DNA of 64,000 nt from Chryseobacterium echinoideorum (GCF_007474535.1 NZ_VKNW01000003.1:248001-312000); one strand, 5' to 3'. Positions 53,007 to 61,864 are shown, counted from the first letter of the stretch. The notes: generated by a model from the sequence alone, not told the origin. Numbers and translations: made by a program.

Positions 53007-53723
53007 ATGCAAATGCAACCAAAAGCTATTTTCAACTGGAGCAGCGGAAAAGATTCTGCACTCGCTTTGTACAAAACTTTACAGGAAGAAAAACTTGAAA
53101 TCACCTCTTTGCTAACAAGCATCAACCAAGAATTTCAAAGAATTTCCATGCACGGTGTTTCTGTTTCTTTATTAGAAAAACAGGCTGAAAGTCTGGGTTA
53201 CCCTCTAATTAAGCTGGAACTCCCAAAAGAACCGTCAATGGAAGAATATTATGAATTGATGAACAGCACGATGAGCAAAATAAAATCTCAAGGTGTTACT
53301 CATTCTATTTTCGGAGATATTTTTCTGGAAGACTTACGAAAATTTAGGGAAGATCAGTTACAAACAATCGGAATGAAAGGTGTTTTTCCACTTTGGAATA
53401 TCAATACAACAGATCTCATTCATGAGTTTTTGCATTTAGGATTTAAAACAATTGTAACTAGCGTTAACGAAACTTATCTTGATAAAAGTTTTGCCGGAAG
53501 AATTATTGATGAACGTTTCATTAAAGATTTACCCAAGAATGTAGATCCTTGCGGAGAAAACGGAGAATTTCACACGTTCACTTTTGACGGTCCTATTTTT
53601 AAAAAACCGATTGGTTTTGAAATTGGAGACGTTATAAAGAAAACATATCCCAAACCTAAATCTGATGAAAACCAAGAAGACGGAGAATATATTTTCTGGT
53701 TTTGTGATTTGGTTTCAAAATGA
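53007..53723 (+). CDS. DUF71/COG2102 ATP-binding amidoligase-like protein (Dph6 family)
   Basis: The 238-aa protein is an ATP pyrophosphatase (PP-loop) of the DUF71 family. It starts with FNWSSGKDSALALY (the SGGxDS-like PP-loop, near residue 13). It contains GVSVSLLEKQAESLGYPL and the family motif FGDIFLEDLRKFRE, ending with DPCGENGEFHTFTFDGPIF. In archaea and eukaryotes the family makes diphthamide, a target bacteria lack; in bacteria a B12-related role has been predicted for one branch. It lies 223 bp after the B12 enzyme icmF. Function in this organism is unproven. Confidence 0.85.
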   Translation: MQMQPKAIFNWSSGKDSALALYKTLQEEKLEITSLLTSINQEFQRISMHGVSVSLLEKQAESLGYPLIKLELPKEPSMEEYYELMNSTMSKIKSQGVTHSIFGDIFLEDLRKFREDQLQTIGMKGVFPLWNINTTDLIHEFLHLGFKTIVTSVNETYLDKSFAGRIIDERFIKDLPKNVDPCGENGEFHTFTFDGPIFKKPIGFEIGDVIKKTYPKPKSDENQEDGEYIFWFCDLVSK

Positions 53724-53993
53724 AAAATCATCGAAATACAGATTGCCTCAATTTCACCCAAGATATCTTTGCTTTTGAAGTAGCAGATGCTTTATATTTA
53801 CAAGAGACTAAGTTTAATAGTTTAGTTGCGCAAAATGAAAATCCTTTTGATGAGAAAGAAGAATTTTACACTTTTACTTTTTGATGGTCTTATTTTTGAA
53901 GCACTTATAAAGTTTAAAATAGCTGGAATTGTAAGAAAGAATAATCCGAAATCAAACCTATGATGGGAAAGATATTTCCAGTTTTGTGATCTG
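53724..53993 (+). pseudogene. Decayed C-terminal copy of the DUF71 gene
   Basis: From 53837 the translation reads NPFDEKEEFYTFTF, then after a one-base insertion near 53882 DGLIFEALIKFKIAGIVRK. After a stop and frame change it reads ERYFQFCDL (ends at 53993). This tracks the end of the intact gene (GENGEFHTFTF, DGPIFKKPIGFEIGDVIKK, EYIFWFCDL). The 113 bp before it resemble the parent only weakly. An ATG at 53720 overlaps the parent stop (ATGA) and opens 54 codons up to the frameshift. It is a remnant of a tandem duplication or a deleted paralogue; no function is expected. Confidence 0.75.
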
Positions 53994-54035
53994 CAATATT
54001 TTTCTTTCTTTTTCCTTTTTATCTAAAACCAGATT

Positions 54036-55211
54036 ATGAGCAAAAATATACATCTTAGTGTTTTCAAAACATTTGTACAATCAAGTAATTTTGGTGGTTT
54101 CCTGCTATTTTTTGCTGTTATAGCTTCACTTATCGTTGCCAACACATCTTTAGCCGGAGATCTGCAAAGTTTTTTAGACAAAAAAATAGGTTTTGAAAAT
54201 AGCAGCATTCATCTTAACTATTCCATTTCCATGTGGATCAACGATGGATTAATGGCTATTTTCTTTCTTTTTGTAGGTTTGGAAATAAAGAGAGAAATTA
54301 TTGAAGGGGAATTATCATCCCCTAAAAAAGCTGCGCTTCCTATTGTCTGTGCCATCGGAGGTGCCCTGATTCCCGCCCTTACTTTCTTAGCTTTTAATCA
54401 AAATTCAGATTCTTCACAGGGATGGGGAATACCCATGGCAACAGATATTGCATTCGCTTTGGCTGTTATATCACTTTTAGATCGAAGAGTTCCTCCTGGT
54501 TTAAAAATATTTTTAGCTGCACTTGCTATTGTAGATGATCTTATTGCTATTCTGGTAATTGCTGTTTTTTATTCTTCAGGAATCGAATTGCTTTATCTTG
54601 GTTATGCTTTAGCAGGAATGATTGTACTGTTGCTTATGAACCGTTTTAATGTAAAAAATCCATGGCTCTATCTCATTCCGGGAGCTTTTATATGGTATTT
54701 CATTCATCATTCAGGAATTCATGCTACTATTGCCGGAGTTTTGGTGGCGATGACAATTCCAACTAATGCAACGGCAGATGAATCGCCTTTAGAAAGACTT
54801 GAACATGCAATAGCAAAACCTGTCAACCTGCTTATTATTCCCATTTTCGCATTTGCCAATACCAATATTACCTGGGAAACAGAAATGACAAGCGGACTAA
54901 CGCAGCCTTTAGGACTCGGAATTGCATTTGGGCTTTTATTAGGTAAACCTGTAGGGATTATGCTGGCTTCAATGATCTGCGTTAAAATGAAATGGGGATC
55001 ATTGCCATTAAACAGCAGTTGGTCTCACATTCTTGGTGTTTCTTTTCTGGCTGCAATTGGTTTTACAATGTCGATTTTTATATCAATATTATCATTTGAT
55101 GATCTTATATATGTTTCGCAAGCTAAGCTTTCGGTATTGCTGAGTTCAATATTAGCTGGTATTCTAGGATTTTTTATTCTGAAATATTCCAAACCTTTTA
55201 CGGTAAAATAA
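54036..55211 (+). CDS. nhaA: Na+/H+ antiporter NhaA
   Basis: NhaA exports Na+ in exchange for two protons, for pH and salt homeostasis. The 391-aa membrane protein has about twelve helices. It contains FFLFVGLEIKREIIEGELSS and the unwound-helix motif WGIPMATDIAFALAVISLL. The ion-binding double Asp lies in AIVDDLIAILVIA (near 163-164 by E. coli numbering), and HHSGIHATIAGVLVAMTIP follows. The C-terminal helices are intact (FLAAIGFTMSIFIS). Length agrees with E. coli NhaA. It follows the DUF71 remnant. Confidence 0.95.
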   Translation: MSKNIHLSVFKTFVQSSNFGGFLLFFAVIASLIVANTSLAGDLQSFLDKKIGFENSSIHLNYSISMWINDGLMAIFFLFVGLEIKREIIEGELSSPKKAALPIVCAIGGALIPALTFLAFNQNSDSSQGWGIPMATDIAFALAVISLLDRRVPPGLKIFLAALAIVDDLIAILVIAVFYSSGIELLYLGYALAGMIVLLLMNRFNVKNPWLYLIPGAFIWYFIHHSGIHATIAGVLVAMTIPTNATADESPLERLEHAIAKPVNLLIIPIFAFANTNITWETEMTSGLTQPLGLGIAFGLLLGKPVGIMLASMICVKMKWGSLPLNSSWSHILGVSFLAAIGFTMSIFISILSFDDLIYVSQAKLSVLLSSILAGILGFFILKYSKPFTVK

Positions 55212-55296
55212 TCTTATTAAAAAGCTCTGTAAGTTTTAATTAAGACATTTTATATAAGGAAGACAATGGGACGATGATGTTTTTTTTAAATCAAAA

Positions 55297-56175
55297 CTAT
55301 TTTTCTTTGTTATTTTGAAGCAAATCAACTGGAAAATCAAGAGTTCTGATCGGAAACGGAATGGAAATCTGATGCTGATCAAGGCTCTTTTTAATAGCAA
55401 TAATTGCCTTAGATTTTGCAACAGCTGTTTCTACCAGATTTTGTGAAGGCATGGGAAATCTTACTTCAAAATTAATAGAGCTGTCTCCGAATTCTTTGTA
55501 AAAAAATACAATATCTTCTTTTCTGAGGTTTTCATTATGAGAAGCTACAGCTGCAACAATAATATTTTGCACATCTTCAAGATTTGCCCCATATTCTATT
55601 CCACAATTTACTGCAACAATAGTGATTGGGTTTCTCGAATAATTTTTCAAAGGGTTTTCTATAATGGCTCTATTCGGAATCATTACTAAATTTCCATCGG
55701 GAGTTTTTAGTTTAACAACCCGAAGATTAATATCCTGAATGACACCGGTGTAACCGTTACTGTCTATCGTGTCACCAATGCTTAAATCTTTTACAAAAGA
55801 CAAGGCAACTCCCGAAAAAGTATTACTAAGTGTACCCTGCAAAGCAAGACCAATTGCCAAACCTGCCACTCCCGCTCCGGCAAGTACCGTTTTCAGCATA
55901 TTATCCAGACTCAGAACATTGAGTGAAAACATAATAAATGCCGAGACGGTAATGATTGAGATGATATTCCCAATCATCATTCGGGCAGAAAGTTTTACTT
56001 TTCTTTTCTCCAAAAGTCTTACAACCAATTTCTTGACTACTCCCGAAAGATAAAAACCGAGAATAAATAAGACTGTTGCAATAATTATATTGGGAGTCTT
56101 TTCTATCAGTTCGTTGACCCAGTTGGTGAGTTTTTTTGTAAAGACTTCAAAAATGTTTATATAATCTTCTTTCAT
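55297..56175 (-). CDS. Small-conductance mechanosensitive channel (MscS family)
   Basis: The MscS-type channel opens on hypo-osmotic shock. The 292-aa protein has three membrane helices; TM3 contains LAGAGVAGLAIGLALQGTLS, the Gly/Ala-packed pore motif, followed by FSGVALSFVKDLSIGD. The cytoplasmic beta domain contains GVIQDINLRVVKLKTPDGNL and IPNRAIIENPLKNYSR. Length is that of E. coli MscS. The TPNIIIATVLFILGFY start of TM1 supports the initiation codon. It lies 18 bp downstream of the DUF389 gene in the same direction, so both may be co-transcribed. Confidence 0.92.
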   Translation of the reverse strand: MKEDYINIFEVFTKKLTNWVNELIEKTPNIIIATVLFILGFYLSGVVKKLVVRLLEKRKVKLSARMMIGNIISIITVSAFIMFSLNVLSLDNMLKTVLAGAGVAGLAIGLALQGTLSNTFSGVALSFVKDLSIGDTIDSNGYTGVIQDINLRVVKLKTPDGNLVMIPNRAIIENPLKNYSRNPITIVAVNCGIEYGANLEDVQNIIVAAVASHNENLRKEDIVFFYKEFGDSSINFEVRFPMPSQNLVETAVAKSKAIIAIKKSLDQHQISIPFPIRTLDFPVDLLQNNKEK

Positions 56176-56193
56176 CTTCTATTTGTGTTAAAA

Positions 56194-57480
56194 TTACTTT
56201 TTCAGAATTTCAAGTTTTTTATTTTTAAGTTTCGAAACAAGCCACTGATTAAGCTTTTCTTCATCAACAGACTCGTCTGCTGAATACAGAACAACTGTTT
56301 TCTGATATGTGGAATCATTTTTCGTAAAACTACTGTTCACTCTACCCAAAGAAATCTCACTGATCCCGGGAAAAAGAATTTTCACCTCATTGATGAGATC
56401 TTTATCCTCAATTTTATATTCATTCAATTCTTTATTCAGAAGATTGATCTGGAGGTCTTTCTCAGAAACACTTGAGGTATTTTTATTGATTTCGTTTAAA
56501 ATCTCAGCCTTTATATCTGAAGTATTCTGCTTAATGTTCAGTTTGGTATCTTCCAATCCGAAAAGCTTAAGTTTTTTATTAAAATCAGAAATTTCCAGAC
56601 TGTCAAAGTTTCTTGATAAAAAAGCAAGATCTACCGTTTTGGGTGCTGCATTATAATTAATTTTTTTATAAATCAGAGTATAACCATTGTCTGTAAATTC
56701 ATTTTTAATATAATCTTCAACATTCTGCGAAAACCTTTTCTCTTGCAAAAGACCATAGGCAAGGTAAAAACTAGGTATTGTCATCAGCAAAATAAGTGAG
56801 GTAATAATGTAGCGCAGTTTTTTATCAAATGATTTGTTTTCGGTAACAATTGGCTGATATTTGAGGTATTTAATAATAACAAAAGTAGAAATCCCGATAA
56901 AGAAGCAGTTGATCGTGTACAGATACATAGCTCCGACAAAAAATTTCATATCAAAAACTGCCAGACCAAATCCTGCCGTACAAAGCGGAGGCATCAAAGC
57001 TGTTGCAATAGCAACTCCGGGAATAGGATTTCCTTTATCTTTTCTGGTAATAGATATTGCCCCCACAATTCCTCCGAAAAATGCGATCATCACATCATAG
57101 ATTGTAGGTGAAGTACGGGAAAGTAATTCTGACTGTACATCCTTAAAAGGACTGAGATAAAAATACAGCGTAGAAACAAGCAAGCTCACAACGGTTGCCA
57201 CAAGCAGGTTTTTACCCGATTTTTTAAGAAGCTCAAAATCATAGGTTGCAAGTGCAAAGCCCGCTCCTACGATTGGTCCCATCAAAGGCGAAATCAACAT
57301 CGCCCCGATAATCACGGCAGTAGAATTTACATTGAGTCCGATAGAAGCAATAAGAATAGCACATGCAAGAATCCAGAGATTGGCACCACGAAAGGAAATA
57401 TTCTTAATTACATTATCCAAAACCTTCCCTCTCTCCTCTTCTCCCTGATGTAAATTGAGAAAATTACTAATCAATGACAT
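56194..57480 (-). CDS. DUF389 (TIGR00341-type) membrane protein
   Basis: The 428-aa protein has the DUF389 signature: WILACAILIASIGLNVNSTA, VIIGAMLISPLMGPIVGAG, then AFFGGIVGAISITRKDKGNP, IPGVAIATALMPPLCTAGFG. About six to seven membrane helices fill residues 30-240, followed by a soluble C-terminal half of about 190 residues (Leu/Lys/Asn-rich, with possible coiled coil). The function of the family is unknown; a transport role is often assumed. Beside an MscS channel and nhaA it suggests an ion- or osmotic-stress group, but only by position. Confidence 0.88.
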   Translation of the reverse strand: MSLISNFLNLHQGEEERGKVLDNVIKNISFRGANLWILACAILIASIGLNVNSTAVIIGAMLISPLMGPIVGAGFALATYDFELLKKSGKNLLVATVVSLLVSTLYFYLSPFKDVQSELLSRTSPTIYDVMIAFFGGIVGAISITRKDKGNPIPGVAIATALMPPLCTAGFGLAVFDMKFFVGAMYLYTINCFFIGISTFVIIKYLKYQPIVTENKSFDKKLRYIITSLILLMTIPSFYLAYGLLQEKRFSQNVEDYIKNEFTDNGYTLIYKKINYNAAPKTVDLAFLSRNFDSLEISDFNKKLKLFGLEDTKLNIKQNTSDIKAEILNEINKNTSSVSEKDLQINLLNKELNEYKIEDKDLINEVKILFPGISEISLGRVNSSFTKNDSTYQKTVVLYSADESVDEEKLNQWLVSKLKNKKLEILKK

Positions 57481-57624
57481 ATGTGTTTATTTTTTTTTGC
57501 AATCTAAGAAAAATATAGCTAAATCCTTTCATCCGGCAATAATTTAGTCATCAGCCGGGTTAAAAAATTATTGCTTCACACAATTTTTAAAGTTAATTTT
57601 TATATTTTAGTTAAAAATACATTC

Positions 57625-58722
57625 ATGATTAGAAGTTTTTTCTTTCCTCTCCTCCTATTATTACTATTCTCATGCAGCAAGAAACAAGAACAGACACGAG
57701 AAACAGTCGACAAAAAAGCTTTTGCAGATTCTGTACAGCTTTCTCTAAAGAAAAGAATCTATAAGATCCAAATGGATTCGGTTTTCAATACGTACCATTT
57801 TAACGGAAGTGTGGGCATTTTCAAAGACAGTATTGACCTTTACCGAAGAGACAACGGATATTCGGATTTTAAAAATCAAACAAAAATTGACAACCTTACC
57901 GTTTTCTCGGTTGCGTCTATCAGCAAACAATTTACATCAGTTTTAATATTACTGCTCCTAGAACAGGGGAAACTTCACCTTAATGACAAGGCATCAGCAT
58001 ACATCAAAGAATTTCAGAAGAAAGAATACGAGAATATTACCATACAACAACTTCTGAATCATACTTCAGGACTCAATAATTTTGATGAAAAGCTTTTGTT
58101 TGAAGGTGGAAAAGGATTTAATTATTCTAACGACGGATATAATGCTTTAGGAAAAATCATAGAAGCCATTTCAGGAAGGTCGTACGATGAAAATATACTT
58201 GAACTTTTCAAAAAAGCAGGAATGAAAAACTCATCAACAGGAACTTCATTTGCCGGTAAAAACTTAGCTAAAACATATGTTGGTAATTCTAAGTCGCAAA
58301 CAGCTGTTGAAGGTATGCCAAAAAGATTAAATAATACAGGAATCGGAATTCCCGCAGGCGGCGTTTTGTCTACTATCAATGATTTACACATCTGGAACAA
58401 TGCACTGTACACCGGAAAAATCATCAAACCTGAAACTCTGAAAAGATTTATTTCTAAAAGTACAGAGCGACAGCATCCTATTCTGGGAAAGATGGGTTAC
58501 GGATTAGGAATTATGATCAATGACAACAAGCCGGTTTCTTATTTTCACAGTGGTTATATAAAGGGGGCACCTTCACTCAACATTTATTATCCTAAGACCC
58601 AAACTTCGGTTATTATTTTATCTAATATTGCCGATGAAGAAAAAGGTAAATTTTCAGCTTTCAATCCTCATAAAAGGATCAAAGAAATTGCAGACATTCT
58701 GGAAAATGAAGAATTAGACTGA
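57625..58722 (+). CDS. Serine hydrolase lipoprotein (class C beta-lactamase/esterase fold)
   Basis: The start is the ATG at 57625, giving MIRSFFFPLLLLLLFSCSKK with a lipobox ending at Cys17; an in-frame TTG at 57571 would spoil the signal. The 365-aa product belongs to the beta-lactamase (Pfam) family. The SxxK nucleophile is SISK (Ser98, Lys101), followed by QLLNHTSGLNNFDEK and the YxN tyrosine in FNYSNDGYNALG. The C-terminal block is HSGYIKGAPS, with HSG in place of KTG. It may be a D-aminopeptidase, esterase or penicillin-binding protein. It converges with the next gene, separated by one base. Confidence 0.85.
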   Translation: MIRSFFFPLLLLLLFSCSKKQEQTRETVDKKAFADSVQLSLKKRIYKIQMDSVFNTYHFNGSVGIFKDSIDLYRRDNGYSDFKNQTKIDNLTVFSVASISKQFTSVLILLLLEQGKLHLNDKASAYIKEFQKKEYENITIQQLLNHTSGLNNFDEKLLFEGGKGFNYSNDGYNALGKIIEAISGRSYDENILELFKKAGMKNSSTGTSFAGKNLAKTYVGNSKSQTAVEGMPKRLNNTGIGIPAGGVLSTINDLHIWNNALYTGKIIKPETLKRFISKSTERQHPILGKMGYGLGIMINDNKPVSYFHSGYIKGAPSLNIYYPKTQTSVIILSNIADEEKGKFSAFNPHKRIKEIADILENEELD

Positions 58723-58723
58723 A

Positions 58724-59440
58724 TTACGAACTTTCTTTTAAATAATAAAGGTAAGGCTTCACTTTGTTGATCTGACCAAGATATTTGCGCTGACAAATGA
58801 CATTAAAAACCGACCATACAATCATCATAAAACAACTAAAAAAAACAAATAAACCTTCCCACGTAAAATTTCCGTTGAGTACCTTATACAATTCAGGAGA
58901 AATTTCATTGTAACGAAACAACATCTGACCAAAAGCTCCTGATCCACCGGCAACAATCAAAATAAAATTCTGATAGTACGTTAAGACATAACGGTCATAC
59001 CTTTTAGCCAACTGAAAATCTTTCCACTTAAAAAAATATCCCAACAAAGGAGCAAGAAAAACGGCAAGAAAAACTATAAATGAAAAATTCTTAAATACAT
59101 TTTCATTAAAAAATAAGACTCCACCAAATACAAAAACCCCTATAACTGTGCTGTAAAGGAAAGTTGTTTTCAGGGTTTGTCTCAAAATACTCCTGTTGAT
59201 TCTGCGTACGAAACGAGTCACGTCATTCAGATTAAACTGAATTTTATACTTAGGAAAACTCAATTCATCTTCCCATATAACTTTCACCTGATAAAATGCA
59301 GTATCAAAATTAATATCTTCACTTCTCATCATTTCGCTGATCTGCATCATAAAATGATCTTCAACTTCGATTAACAAATCAATCGGTAAGTTTTTAGATA
59401 AAAGATAGTTTCTTATCTGTCGTATTTGAAATTCATTCAT
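58724..59440 (-). CDS. Membrane protein with N-terminal HAAS-like helical domain (paralogue 4 of 4)
   Basis: The 238-aa protein has an N-terminal helical domain of about 65 residues (MNEFQIRQIRNYLLSKNLPI; LIEVEDHFMMQISEMM; FYQVKVIWEDELSF) shared with the next three genes. Four membrane segments follow (about 92-112, 122-140, 160-180, 200-220). The domain resembles the PadR-associated HAAS signalling domain, although the match rests on pattern and genomic context only. It is the last gene of the PadR operon. No enzyme motif is visible. Confidence 0.72.
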   Translation of the reverse strand: MNEFQIRQIRNYLLSKNLPIDLLIEVEDHFMMQISEMMRSEDINFDTAFYQVKVIWEDELSFPKYKIQFNLNDVTRFVRRINRSILRQTLKTTFLYSTVIGVFVFGGVLFFNENVFKNFSFIVFLAVFLAPLLGYFFKWKDFQLAKRYDRYVLTYYQNFILIVAGGSGAFGQMLFRYNEISPELYKVLNGNFTWEGLFVFFSCFMMIVWSVFNVICQRKYLGQINKVKPYLYYLKESS

Positions 59441-59463
59441 ATTAAATTGATTTTATACTTTTT

Positions 59464-60168
59464 TTAAATTGACAATTCTGAAAACCTGATCACTTTCATT
59501 GTTTTTTTTGCTGATTTTACAAATTTTATCTGCATTAAAAAACCAAATATGTAAAACCAAATGACAATCAGCAAAAGAAGAAATGATGCAAATCCTAAGG
59601 AAAAATCTCCCGTAAAGAAAGCCTGTATTCTTCCCGACAAAGTGTTGTAAGTATTTCCTAAAACAATAGATGTGAAGCCTGCAAAAAACACCAAAATATT
59701 ACCATTCTGATAGATGTTTAATTTGATTTTAGGATTGTTTTTTGAAAATCGGAAAACACTAAAATTGACAAGGTAATGTATTCCGGCTATTGATAAAAAA
59801 ACAAATATCAAATAGGTTAATATTTCACTGAAAGTCTCTTTTGAAACCGAAAATGCAAACAAATACAACAAAAAAATCAAAAAAAACGTCACGACAAGAC
59901 TTGAAAAAAGAATTTTATTCATCTGTCGGTTTTTTATCTCTTTAACAAACTGAGCAATACTTTTTCCGTTATAATAATGTGTTTCAGTCAAATCTTCTTT
60001 CCAAAATTCTTTTACTTTAGCAAAAGCATCCTCAAAACCCATTGCCTTTCTATAAGATAATTCATTGATGTGGGCTACAAAATGATCTTCAACTTCCATC
60101 AGCAGATCCATGGGAAGATTTTTAGAAAGCAGATAATTTCTTATCTCTCTGGATTGAAATTCGTTCAT
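59464..60168 (-). CDS. Membrane protein with N-terminal HAAS-like helical domain (paralogue 3 of 4)
   Basis: The 234-aa paralogue starts MNEFQSREIRNYLLSKNLPM and continues LLMEVEDHFVAHINELSY, almost identical to the 58724 gene in its first 40 residues. Four hydrophobic segments make up residues 85-225, and FAKVKEFWKEDLTE closes the helical domain. Its ATG shares one base with the TAA stop of the gene before it (TAATG), so translation is coupled. The two share recent ancestry at the N-terminus but have diverged in the membrane part. Function unknown. Confidence 0.72.
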   Translation of the reverse strand: MNEFQSREIRNYLLSKNLPMDLLMEVEDHFVAHINELSYRKAMGFEDAFAKVKEFWKEDLTETHYYNGKSIAQFVKEIKNRQMNKILFSSLVVTFFLIFLLYLFAFSVSKETFSEILTYLIFVFLSIAGIHYLVNFSVFRFSKNNPKIKLNIYQNGNILVFFAGFTSIVLGNTYNTLSGRIQAFFTGDFSLGFASFLLLLIVIWFYIFGFLMQIKFVKSAKKTMKVIRFSELSI

Positions 60169-60779
60169 TAGGCAAGAAGGATATTTATCTTTTTATTTTT
60201 AAAGTAAAGAAGCTGAAGCTGAATCATCATTATAAAAACTATCAGAATCTGATTTAGAGCAGGCTCCCAAAAATTCATATTTCCATCAAAAAGATAAACC
60301 ACAGAAAATATGACCAACACTAAAATTTGATTTCTGACAATCAAAGGATGATAACTTAGAAATAGATACTCACGAAAAGTTATTTTTTTACAAACAAAAT
60401 GATAAGCCATTGTGATAACATTACACATCGCAATCAAAATAACAATGTATAAGAGTGATTCTGGCACAATAAAGTAAAGCAGTAATGTAAGAAAAGAAAC
60501 TAAAACAGATAGCTGAGTAATTTTCCTGAATCTGTTTTGTAAGATATTCTTCTCAATTTTTGCAATTTTTTTGAAAGAAAACCAATCTGACCGCACCATT
60601 TTCAACTCATGCTGCCATCTGATTTTCACTTTAAGAAAAGCTTCCTGAAAACTTATGCCTTCTTTCATAAGTTCATCTATTTGCAACACAAAATGATCAT
60701 ACAACTCATCAAATATTTCATGGCTGAGATTTTTACTTTTCAAATATTTTTCTATTTCTAATGAATATTTTTTTTGCAT
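60168..60779 (-). CDS. Membrane protein with N-terminal HAAS-like helical domain (paralogue 2 of 4)
   Basis: The 203-aa protein is the shortest and most divergent of the four. It has SLEIEKYLKSKNLSHEIFDE, LYDHFVLQIDELMKEGISF and FLKVKIRWQHELKM, so the conserved pattern is Y/L-K/S-KNL, then E-x-x-DHF and V-x-x-x-W. Four shorter membrane segments follow (about 90-195). It starts 6 bp after the stop of the 60786 gene. All four share the DHF/DHM motif. A sensing or anti-regulator role is inferred only from the PadR gene upstream. Confidence 0.7.
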   Translation of the reverse strand: MQKKYSLEIEKYLKSKNLSHEIFDELYDHFVLQIDELMKEGISFQEAFLKVKIRWQHELKMVRSDWFSFKKIAKIEKNILQNRFRKITQLSVLVSFLTLLLYFIVPESLLYIVILIAMCNVITMAYHFVCKKITFREYLFLSYHPLIVRNQILVLVIFSVVYLFDGNMNFWEPALNQILIVFIMMIQLQLLYFKNKKINILLA

Positions 60780-60785
60780 GACATT

Positions 60786-61499
60786 TTAATTTAATAACTG
60801 AAGTTTTTTTATTGCTTTTGTATGCTCAATAAAATTCAGGATGCCAAAAATTCCGAATGAATAAAGAAATAAACGATAAGCAGACAACAGTAGTAAAGTG
60901 ATTACTGATTGGTTTTGTTTTGATTCAAAAAAATTATATAAATATTCGCCCCCATTCATTATTATCTGGCTCATTCCAAAAAAGCAAATCATTAATAAAG
61001 TAAGATTTTGCTGATAAAGTGTATAATTAACTCGTCCTTTGTATTGGTAATCTCTTTTAAAATAGTTTTTAAACTTTAAATTGAAAATATACACCAGAGC
61101 TCCAGCTAATAAAAATAGTGCATGACTTATTACAAAATATATTGTGAAAGACTCCAAATTTCCTGAGAAACGAATCATCAAAAAGCTTAATCCAAAAAAC
61201 AACAATCCGAATAAAAAAGACTTATAAAGAAGAATACTAAACCTTTGCTTCATAATATTCTTTGCAATTTTCGGAAGTTTTTCGTGACCATAAAACATCC
61301 AATATGTTGTTAAAGAAAAATTTTCTCTCCACATCACTTCAACTTTTGAAAAACTTTCTTCAAAACTTATATTTTCATTACTCATACAATCTTCTATCTG
61401 CAAGATCATATGATCTTTAACTTCAAGCAAAATATCTAAAGGCAATTTTTTAGACATTAAAAACTGTTCAATTTCCAATCTTTGTTCCGGTGAAATCAT
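60786..61499 (-). CDS. Membrane protein with N-terminal HAAS-like helical domain (paralogue 1 of 4)
   Basis: The 237-aa product begins MISPEQRLEIEQFLMSKKLP and continues LDILLEVKDHMILQIEDCMS, ISFEESFSKVEVMWRENF, again the shared domain. Four hydrophobic segments occupy about 88-225. Its ATG at 61499 overlaps the stop of the PadR gene (61496) by four bases (ATGA), so it is translated together with the regulator. First membrane gene of the operon. Confidence 0.72.
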   Translation of the reverse strand: MISPEQRLEIEQFLMSKKLPLDILLEVKDHMILQIEDCMSNENISFEESFSKVEVMWRENFSLTTYWMFYGHEKLPKIAKNIMKQRFSILLYKSFLFGLLFFGLSFLMIRFSGNLESFTIYFVISHALFLLAGALVYIFNLKFKNYFKRDYQYKGRVNYTLYQQNLTLLMICFFGMSQIIMNGGEYLYNFFESKQNQSVITLLLLSAYRLFLYSFGIFGILNFIEHTKAIKKLQLLN

Positions 61500-61819
61500 A
61501 TATCAAAAATTGTTTTCAAATTAAACAAATAAGATCTCATTTCATCTTCCTGAGTTGCCTGCTGTTTTTTACCTTTTTCAGTGAGAAGATAATATTTGCG
61601 ATTTCTCCCGTTGATTTCCTGAACCTCGGAGGTAATCACGCCCTCTGCTTCTAATTTGTGGAGAAGAGGATATAGTGCCCCTTCAGTCATTTCAAGTTCG
61701 CCTTCTGTCAATTCTTTTGCACGTTGTGTGATTTGATAACCATACATTTTCACTTCTTTTGAAAGCAGTTTTAAAATAATATTCTGAAGCGTTCCTTTAT
61801 ATAGACTGTTTTTTTTCAT
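61496..61819 (-). CDS. PadR-family transcriptional regulator
   Basis: The 107-aa winged-helix regulator has the PadR pattern: YKGTLQNIILKLLSKEVKMY, then GYQITQRAKELT, EMTEGALYPLLHKLEAEGVI and the wing RNRKYYLLTEKGKKQ. It lacks the C-terminal dimerisation helix of the longer PadR proteins (about 180 aa), so it belongs to the short subfamily. It heads a five-gene operon with four membrane paralogues. An imperfect inverted repeat lies upstream of its -7 box, so it probably controls its own operon. Confidence 0.9.
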   Translation of the reverse strand: MKKNSLYKGTLQNIILKLLSKEVKMYGYQITQRAKELTEGELEMTEGALYPLLHKLEAEGVITSEVQEINGRNRKYYLLTEKGKKQQATQEDEMRSYLFNLKTIFDI

Positions 61820-61837
61820 TCCGGATTTAATACCTTA

Positions 61838-61864
61838 CAAATCTATGCATAATTTTCTTATGTA
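61838..61864 (-). promoter_or_regulatory. padR operon promoter with possible operator
   Basis: Minus-strand TAGATTTG (61845 to 61838), 19 bp before the ATG. Next to it is the near-palindrome TGCATAA-TTTTC-TTATGTA (61846-61864; one mismatched pair). Its place just upstream of the -7 box suits a PadR autoregulatory operator. Confidence 0.5.
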
